Source: Clostridia bacterium (lineage in GTDB: Bacteria; Bacillota; Clostridia; Oscillospirales; CAG-272). From it: DNA of 9,426 nt. The stretch's first letter is position 1; every line of letters begins with the position of its first letter. The position numbers and the translations under genes were made by a program. The notes below the pieces were generated by a model. That model made no database searches. It saw nothing but the letters and a program-made list of their open reading frames with translations, and was not told where the DNA came from. Shown piece by piece: positions 4,939 through 9,426 of this stretch. Location: the NCBI GenBank assembly GCA_017621015.1, contig JAGAUC010000281.1:1-9426 (forward strand). Direction: 5' to 3'.

Positions 4939-6173
4939 AAAAGCTATTTGCAGCCCTTGTGCTGATTTTGATGCTCGCCTGCCTTGTATCCTGCGGCGAG
5001 AACGATACCAACAGCACCGCCGGTGCCGGCTCCACCACGCTTTACGTTTATAACTGGGGCGAGTACATCTCGGACGGCTCGGAGGACTCCTTGGATTCCA
5101 ACGCGGCGTTTGAGCAATACTGTAAGGAGGAGCTCGGACTGAATGTCAAGGTCAACTATTCGACCTATTCGAGCAACGAGGACCTTTATGCCAAGCTCTC
5201 CAGCGGCTCGGTCAGCTATGACGTGGTCATTCCATCCGACTATATGATCGCTCGCCTTGCCGCCGAGGGTCTGCTTTGTGAGCTCAACCCGAGGCAGACC
5301 GTGCCGAATTATGCGTACATCGACGACAATTTCAAGGGACTTTACTACGACGAGAACGAGATCTGGTCGGTCCCCTACACCTACGGAACCGTCGGCATTC
5401 TCTACAACACCGACATCGTGGCCGCCGATGACGAGGATCTTGGTAGCTGGTCGCTGATGTGGGATGAGGATTATACCGGCAACATTCTGCAGTTCAACAA
5501 TCCGCGCGACGCCTTTGGCACCGCGCAGTATGCTCTCGGCTACAGCGTCAACTCCGATAAGGAGTCAGAATGGCAAGAGGCGCTCTCGCTTCTCAAGCAG
5601 CAGAAAAACGTGGTCCAGGGCTACGTTATGGACGAGATCTACAACAAAATGAAGGGCGGCTCGGCGGCCATTGCCGCGTACTACGCGGGCGACTTCTTCA
5701 CGATGTACGCCGACAACGAGCTTCTGGATTTCTACCATCCCACCGAGGGCACCAACGTCTTTGTGGACGCCATGAGCATTCCCGCCGGCACCAAGAACTA
5801 CGATCTTGCGGTCGAGTACATCAACTTTATGCTGAGCGAGGAGGTGGCGATCGCCAACGCCGAATACATCTGCTACGCCTCGCCCAACCGCCTTGTGTAC
5901 GAAAACGAGGACTATATCGCCTATATGGAGGAGGAGATCCACCCCGAGGCGATCGACATTCTCTATAACTTCGATATGGAGAATATGGAGTTCTACCACG
6001 ACCTTCCCGACAAGACCCGCCTGATGATGAACTCACTGTGGGAGGAGCTCAAGATCGAAAGTAAGATCGGCATCAGCATCTACATCATCTGTGCCGTCAT
6101 CGTGCTCTCGCTCGGCGCGGCGCTTACGGTGACCTTTATCAAGAAAAAAATACGCGAATCGTATTACGATTAA
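4935..6173 (+). CDS. potD: Spermidine/putrescine-binding lipoprotein PotD with C-terminal membrane helix
   Basis: This 412-aa extracellular receptor captures polyamines and delivers them to PotB-PotC. Residues 1-20 form a lipoprotein signal (KK, hydrophobic core, lipobox LVSC with Cys20). The mature domain has LYVYNWGEYI (36-45), YDVVIPSDYMIA (95-106), the IWSVPYTYGTVGILYN block (143-158), FVDAMSIPAGTKN (276-288) and YASPNRL (314-320), all placed as in E. coli PotD. It is longer than E. coli PotD (348 aa). The extra part is a clear membrane helix at about 378-402 followed by KKKIRESYYD, whose positive charge predicts a cytoplasmic end. The protein would therefore be held in the membrane twice. 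The start is the ATG at 4935, with GGAGG (4924-4928) six nt upstream and an ATGA overlap with potC; in-frame codons back to 4839 overlap potC and are not used. Spermidine versus putrescine preference cannot be decided here. Confidence 0.95.
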   Translation: MKKLFAALVLILMLACLVSCGENDTNSTAGAGSTTLYVYNWGEYISDGSEDSLDSNAAFEQYCKEELGLNVKVNYSTYSSNEDLYAKLSSGSVSYDVVIPSDYMIARLAAEGLLCELNPRQTVPNYAYIDDNFKGLYYDENEIWSVPYTYGTVGILYNTDIVAADDEDLGSWSLMWDEDYTGNILQFNNPRDAFGTAQYALGYSVNSDKESEWQEALSLLKQQKNVVQGYVMDEIYNKMKGGSAAIAAYYAGDFFTMYADNELLDFYHPTEGTNVFVDAMSIPAGTKNYDLAVEYINFMLSEEVAIANAEYICYASPNRLVYENEDYIAYMEEEIHPEAIDILYNFDMENMEFYHDLPDKTRLMMNSLWEELKIESKIGISIYIICAVIVLSLGAALTVTFIKKKIRESYYD

Positions 6174-6178
6174 AAAAC

Positions 6179-6217
6179 GACGGAATTTAGGGTTTCGCCC
6201 GAAATTCCGTCCTATTT
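6179..6217 (+). terminator. Hairpin after potD, probable partial terminator
   Basis: GACGGAATTT (6179-6188) pairs perfectly with AAATTCCGTC (6202-6211); a GGG/CCC pair can extend the stem inward. An A run precedes it (6172-6177), and a short, interrupted T-rich stretch follows (CTATTT, 6212-6217). It begins 5 nt after the potD stop and ends 6 nt before the next ribosome binding site (AGGAG, 6218-6222). With so poor a U tract and no promoter visible after it, it may let part of the transcripts through or protect the pot mRNA 3' end. Confidence 0.6.
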
Positions 6218-6230
6218 AGGAGAATAAAGT

Positions 6231-7427
6231 ATGAATTACACATTTTCGGACGCGTTTCAGAATCTGAAGCCCTCCGCCATCCGTGAAATCTTCAAAAGCC
6301 TTACCGACCCCTCGATCATTTCCTTCGCGGCAGGCAACCCCTCGCCCGAATCCTTCCCCACAAAGGAGCTGGCAAGACTTTCGGCAGACATTTTTGCCAA
6401 CGCCTCGACCACCGCACTCCAGTACAGCATCACCGAGGGCTATCCCGCCTTCCGCGAGGCCATTGCCAAGCGCCAGAAGGAGAAATTTGGCATCGGCGGT
6501 GAGAATGACGCCGTAATGGTGGTGTCGGGCGGTAACCAGGGCATCGACCTTTGCTGTCGCGTGCTTTGCAACCCCGGTGACGCGGTGCTTTGCGAAAACC
6601 CGTCGTTTATCGGCGCACTCAACGCCTTCCGCGCCTGCGGCGCCAAGACAGTCGGCGTTCCGATGGACGAGGACGGTATGATCCCCGAAGAGCTGGAAAA
6701 GGCCATCGCCGCCACCCCGACAGCCAAGATGATCTACCTCATCCCCACCTTCCAGAATCCGCGCGGCTCCACAACGTCGCTTGGACGTCGCAAGGAGCTG
6801 TATGCGATCGCCAAGAAACATTCGCTGATCATTCTTGAGGATAACCCCTACGGCGAGCTTCGCTTTGCCGGCGAGGAGATCCCCACACTCAAGAGCATGG
6901 ACACCGAGGGACTTGTGGTGTATTGCTCGTCCTTCTCCAAGATCCTTTCGGCCGGTATGCGCGTCGGCTTTATCGTTGCGCCCGGCGAGATCATTCAGAA
7001 AATGGCGGTCGGCAAGCAGTGTGAGGACGTTCACACCAACATTTTCTTCCAGCTGCTTTGCTACAAATATATGACCGAGTGCGACCTGGACGGTCACATC
7101 CAAAGCATCCGCGCCATCTACCGCCGCAAGTGCAACCTTATGCTGGAATGCCTGGACCGCGAGATGCCAAAGGCCATCACCTATACCAGACCCGAGGGTG
7201 GTCTGTTTATCTGGTGCACGCTTCCCGAGGGCTACGATTCGGCAGACTTTGCCAGGTTTGCCGTGGCCAAGAAGGTGGCCGTGGTGCCCGGCTCGGCGTT
7301 CAACTGTGACACCGAGGCGCCCTCCAATTCCTTCCGCCTCAACTATTCCACCCCCACCGACGAGCAGATCGTATCGGGCATCAAGACGCTCGGCGAGATC
7401 GCCCGCGAGTACCTCAAAAACGTGTAA
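6231..7427 (+). CDS. PLP-dependent aminotransferase, class I/II (2-aminoadipate/aromatic-type group)
   Basis: This 398-aa cytoplasmic fold-type-I enzyme moves amino groups between an amino acid and a 2-oxo acid. It resembles the MocR-domain-like, LysN-type aminotransferases without an HTH domain. Marks are ISFAAGNPSPESFP (30-43), LQYSITEGYPAFREAIA (63-79), SGGNQGIDL (99-107), the cofactor Asn176 in FQNPRG, Asp204 and Tyr207 in EDNPYGELRF (203-212), Schiff-base Lys237 in SSFSKILSAGMRVGF, and the substrate-carboxylate Arg369 in SFRLNYS. Its length is normal. AGGAG (6218-6222) lies 8 nt before the ATG. It follows potD by 57 bp containing a hairpin and precedes trpS by 18 bp. The substrate cannot be told from sequence alone; aromatic, branched-chain or 2-aminoadipate are all possible. 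An aromatic substrate would fit the trpS neighbour but this is weak inference. Confidence 0.9.
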   Translation: MNYTFSDAFQNLKPSAIREIFKSLTDPSIISFAAGNPSPESFPTKELARLSADIFANASTTALQYSITEGYPAFREAIAKRQKEKFGIGGENDAVMVVSGGNQGIDLCCRVLCNPGDAVLCENPSFIGALNAFRACGAKTVGVPMDEDGMIPEELEKAIAATPTAKMIYLIPTFQNPRGSTTSLGRRKELYAIAKKHSLIILEDNPYGELRFAGEEIPTLKSMDTEGLVVYCSSFSKILSAGMRVGFIVAPGEIIQKMAVGKQCEDVHTNIFFQLLCYKYMTECDLDGHIQSIRAIYRRKCNLMLECLDREMPKAITYTRPEGGLFIWCTLPEGYDSADFARFAVAKKVAVVPGSAFNCDTEAPSNSFRLNYSTPTDEQIVSGIKTLGEIAREYLKNV

Positions 7428-7445
7428 TCCCAAAGGAGTCCTATT

Positions 7446-8441
7446 ATGCTGAACGATCAAAAAGTATCCTACTCGGGCGTACAGCCCAGCGGAAATCTCA
7501 CCATCGGAAACTATCTGGGTGCGATCAAAAACTTTGCCACCTATTCCGAGCAATATAAGTGCTTCTACTGTGTCGTGGACTCCCACGCCATCACCGTCCG
7601 TCAGGTGCCCGCCGAGCTTCGCCGCCGCACCTATGAAACGCTGGCGCTCTACATGGCCTGCGGTCTTGACCCCGAAAAGAACACGCTGTACGTGCAGTCG
7701 CACGTCCCGATGCACACCGAGCTTGCCTGGATCCTCAACTGCTACTCCATGTTTGGCGAGCTTTCGCGCATGACGCAGTTCAAGGACAAGAGCGAAAAGC
7801 ACGCCGACAACATCAACGCCGGTCTCTTTACCTATCCGGTGCTGATGGCGGCCGACATTCTGCTGTACCAGACCGACATCGTACCCGTTGGCATCGACCA
7901 GAAGCAGCACGTGGAGCTTTGCCGCAACATCGCTACGCGCTTTAACCAGCTTTTCCCCGACACCTTCACCATTCCCGAGCCCATCATCTCAAAGAGCGGT
8001 ATGAAGATCATGTCGCTGGCCGAGCCCACCAAGAAAATGAGCAAGTCCGATGAAAATACCAACGCCGTTGTATATATTCTCGACGACAAGGACACAATTA
8101 TAAGGAAATTCAAGCGTGCCGTGACCGACTCGGACACCGCCGTCCGCTTTGCCGAGGGCAAGGACGGCATCAACAACCTGATGACCATTTATTCCTGCTT
8201 CACCGGCAAGACCCTTCCCGAAATTGAAAAGGAATTTGACGGCAAGGGCTACGGCGACTTCAAGATGGCTGTGGGTGAGGCCTGCGCCGATGCGCTGGCG
8301 CCCGTACAGCAGAGGTTCCGTCAGATCCTCGCCGACAAGTCCTACCTCGAGGAGGTTATGAAGAAGGGGGCTGATGAGGCATCCTACTATGCCAGAAAGA
8401 CCATCAGCAAGGTCAAGAGAAAGGTCGGTTTCGTCATTTAA
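7446..8441 (+). CDS. trpS: Tryptophanyl-tRNA synthetase
   Basis: This 331-aa class Ic aminoacyl-tRNA synthetase joins tryptophan to tRNA-Trp in an ATP-dependent reaction. The HIGH-type motif is TIGN (19-22) in SGVQPSGNLTIGNYLGA. KMSKS is present at 197-201 in PTKKMSKSDEN. The tryptophan-pocket block YPVLMAADILLYQTDIVPVG (130-149) contains Asp144, and DQKQHVELCRNIA (151-163) follows it. Length and layout match the short bacterial form such as that of Geobacillus stearothermophilus. The ATG at 7446 has AAAGGAG (7432-7438) seven nt upstream. There is only 18 bp after the aminotransferase, so no T-box leader and no own promoter can fit directly upstream. Confidence 0.97.
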   Translation: MLNDQKVSYSGVQPSGNLTIGNYLGAIKNFATYSEQYKCFYCVVDSHAITVRQVPAELRRRTYETLALYMACGLDPEKNTLYVQSHVPMHTELAWILNCYSMFGELSRMTQFKDKSEKHADNINAGLFTYPVLMAADILLYQTDIVPVGIDQKQHVELCRNIATRFNQLFPDTFTIPEPIISKSGMKIMSLAEPTKKMSKSDENTNAVVYILDDKDTIIRKFKRAVTDSDTAVRFAEGKDGINNLMTIYSCFTGKTLPEIEKEFDGKGYGDFKMAVGEACADALAPVQQRFRQILADKSYLEEVMKKGADEASYYARKTISKVKRKVGFVI

Positions 8442-8450
8442 GGAGGAAGC

Positions 8451-9353
8451 TTGCAGATCCTTTGGCTTTGCCGCGCTCTGTGCCTCTCGGGTCTTTTGTC
8501 GCTGGCGCTTACACCCTTTGATTTTCGCATCGCCGCCGCACTCGGCGCGATCGATATTCCACGCGATGGAAGGCGTATGCACACGCGCCCGATCCCGCGT
8601 CTTGGCGGGCTCTCGATCTTCTTTTCATTCTTGCTTCTCAGTATTTTTTACGATTTCAAAATTGCGTCTGACTTGTTTTACATCTGGTCAGGCGCAATTC
8701 TTATTGTGCTGGTCGGGGTGCTTGACGACGAGCTGTCGCTGCCGCCGCTTATCAAGTTTTTTGTGCAAGGCGCCGCGGCATACGTGGCCACCATGGGCGA
8801 CGGCGTTTTTCACACGCTTTCCTTTGGCGAAACAAGCCTTTCGCTCGGTGCCCTTGCGCTCCCGATCACACTTCTTTTTACCGTCACGATGACCAATGCC
8901 CACAACTTTATCGACGGGCTTGACGGGCTTTGCGCCGGTGTTTCTCTGTGCGAGAGCCTCGGCCTTGGGCTTCTCTGCCTTGCCACAAGCCCCGAATATG
9001 CCGTGGCTGCCGTTCTCCTTGGCGGCGCCTGCCTTGGTTTCTTGCCCTACAATCTGCGCGGCGCACAGCTTTTTATGGGCGATACCGGCTCCACCCTTCT
9101 GGGCTTTGTGCTCGCCGCCATTGCCGTGCGCACGCTGGACCGCCCGCTCACCCTGCTTCTGCTCTTTGCGCTTCCGCTCGCCGACCTTGTGTTTGCCGTG
9201 GTGCGCCGACTTCTCCGCGGCAAAAACCCCCTCTACTCCGACCGCTCCCACCTTCATCATCTGCTCGCCGACCGCGTCGGCGCCTACAGCGCCTCAAAGC
9301 GCCTCACCTTCGCCGCCGCCCTCACCGCCATCCTCGCGGTTTTGATAAATTGA
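8451..9353 (+). CDS. Polyprenyl-phosphate sugar-1-phosphate transferase, TagO/WecA/MraY family
   Basis: This 300-aa integral membrane enzyme is predicted to move a sugar-1-phosphate (commonly GlcNAc-1-P) from a UDP-sugar to undecaprenyl phosphate, starting a wall or capsule polymer. Family marks are GAIDIPRDGRRMHT (32-45) and IPRLGG (48-53), the DD motif Asp92-Asp93 in GVLDDELSLPP, TNAHNFIDGLDGL (148-160), FMGDTGS (208-214), and the sugar-nucleotide motif SHLHH (266-270). About ten hydrophobic segments are visible. It resembles TagO/WecA more than MraY. It is shorter than B. subtilis TagO (about 358 aa), lacking roughly the last two membrane segments. The start is a TTG at 8451, supported by AAGGAGG (8440-8446) four nt upstream, which overlaps the trpS stop; the first downstream ATG (residue 43) would remove conserved residues. 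It lies 9 bp after trpS, so it is probably in the same transcript. The exact sugar and polymer are unknown. Confidence 0.9.
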   Translation: MQILWLCRALCLSGLLSLALTPFDFRIAAALGAIDIPRDGRRMHTRPIPRLGGLSIFFSFLLLSIFYDFKIASDLFYIWSGAILIVLVGVLDDELSLPPLIKFFVQGAAAYVATMGDGVFHTLSFGETSLSLGALALPITLLFTVTMTNAHNFIDGLDGLCAGVSLCESLGLGLLCLATSPEYAVAAVLLGGACLGFLPYNLRGAQLFMGDTGSTLLGFVLAAIAVRTLDRPLTLLLLFALPLADLVFAVVRRLLRGKNPLYSDRSHLHHLLADRVGAYSASKRLTFAAALTAILAVLIN

Positions 9354-9426
9354 AGTTTTACAAAGGGGAACGTGGGGCCCTGCCCCAAAACCCCCCACCA
9401 TTAAAAAGGTGGACCAAACCATTGCA
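9354..9426. repeat. Intergenic end with two short inverted repeats
   Basis: No gene is seen in this 73-bp tail. TGGGGC (9373-9378) pairs with GCCCCA (9382-9387) around CCT, and CCACC (9395-9399) pairs with GGTGG (9408-9412) around an A-rich loop. Neither is followed by a U tract on the plus strand, so they are not standard terminators. The GGGGCCCTGCCCC-type motif resembles dispersed intergenic repeats I recall from Oscillospiraceae-like genomes, which I cannot verify here. The stretch is cut by the window edge. Confidence 0.35.

Noticed and set aside
6216..7910. 564-aa open frame on the minus strand across the aminotransferase and trpS
   Set aside because: Both plus-strand genes have complete family motifs. 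The reverse frame has no ribosome binding site, no recognisable domain, and arises from the GC-rich third positions of the real genes.
1..9426. Defence, phage, toxin-antitoxin, CRISPR or biosynthetic system
   Set aside because: Every sizeable gene belongs to a familiar housekeeping or transport family. No direct repeat array, integrase, transposase, tRNA attachment site or small toxin-like gene was seen on either strand.

Overview
The window looks like a chromosomal segment from a low-to-mid-GC Gram-positive bacterium of class Clostridia (Bacillota), perhaps an uncultured gut Oscillospirales-like lineage. This is inferred from strong AGGAGG-type ribosome binding sites, sigma-A-like promoters, a lipobox-anchored polyamine-binding protein, a NifS/NifU gene pair and the style of the M50 and TagO/WecA-like proteins. 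The taxonomy is inference; no marker gene here settles it. Genes are tightly packed, and there are no tRNA, rRNA, CRISPR, transposase or phage genes.

Layout. On the minus strand at the left edge are a cysteine desulfurase (nifS) and the start of an Fe-S scaffold gene (nifU, cut by the window edge). They are read from a good promoter near 1353-1381. A 176-bp divergent region (1297-1472) holds that promoter, a short structured nifS leader, a TTGTTAA/TTAACA palindrome and an overlapping GC-rich hairpin. On the plus strand follow a small membrane zinc protease of the M50/site-2 family (1473-2048), a clear sigma-A promoter with extended -10 (2072-2100), and a complete spermidine/putrescine ABC importer, potA-potB-potC-potD (2166-6173). 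The pot genes are joined by three consecutive 4-bp ATGA overlaps. After a perfect 10-bp hairpin come a PLP-dependent class I/II aminotransferase, tryptophanyl-tRNA synthetase (trpS) and a short TagO/WecA-like polyprenyl-phosphate sugar-phosphate transferase. Gaps between these last three are 9-18 bp, so they are probably co-transcribed. The last 73 bp hold two small inverted repeats and no gene.

How the genes work together. NifS strips sulfur from cysteine and passes it to NifU for Fe-S cluster assembly. PotA (ATPase), PotB and PotC (permeases) and PotD (extracellular binding protein) form one polyamine importer. The downstream genes serve amino-acid metabolism, translation and envelope polymer synthesis and have no obvious link to polyamines; their linkage is probably just operon read-through.

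I found no convincing undescribed system. The points most worth a second look are a PotD with both a lipobox and a C-terminal membrane helix, a nine-codon ORF that competes with the potA start codon, and the structured regulatory DNA between nifS and the M50 gene.
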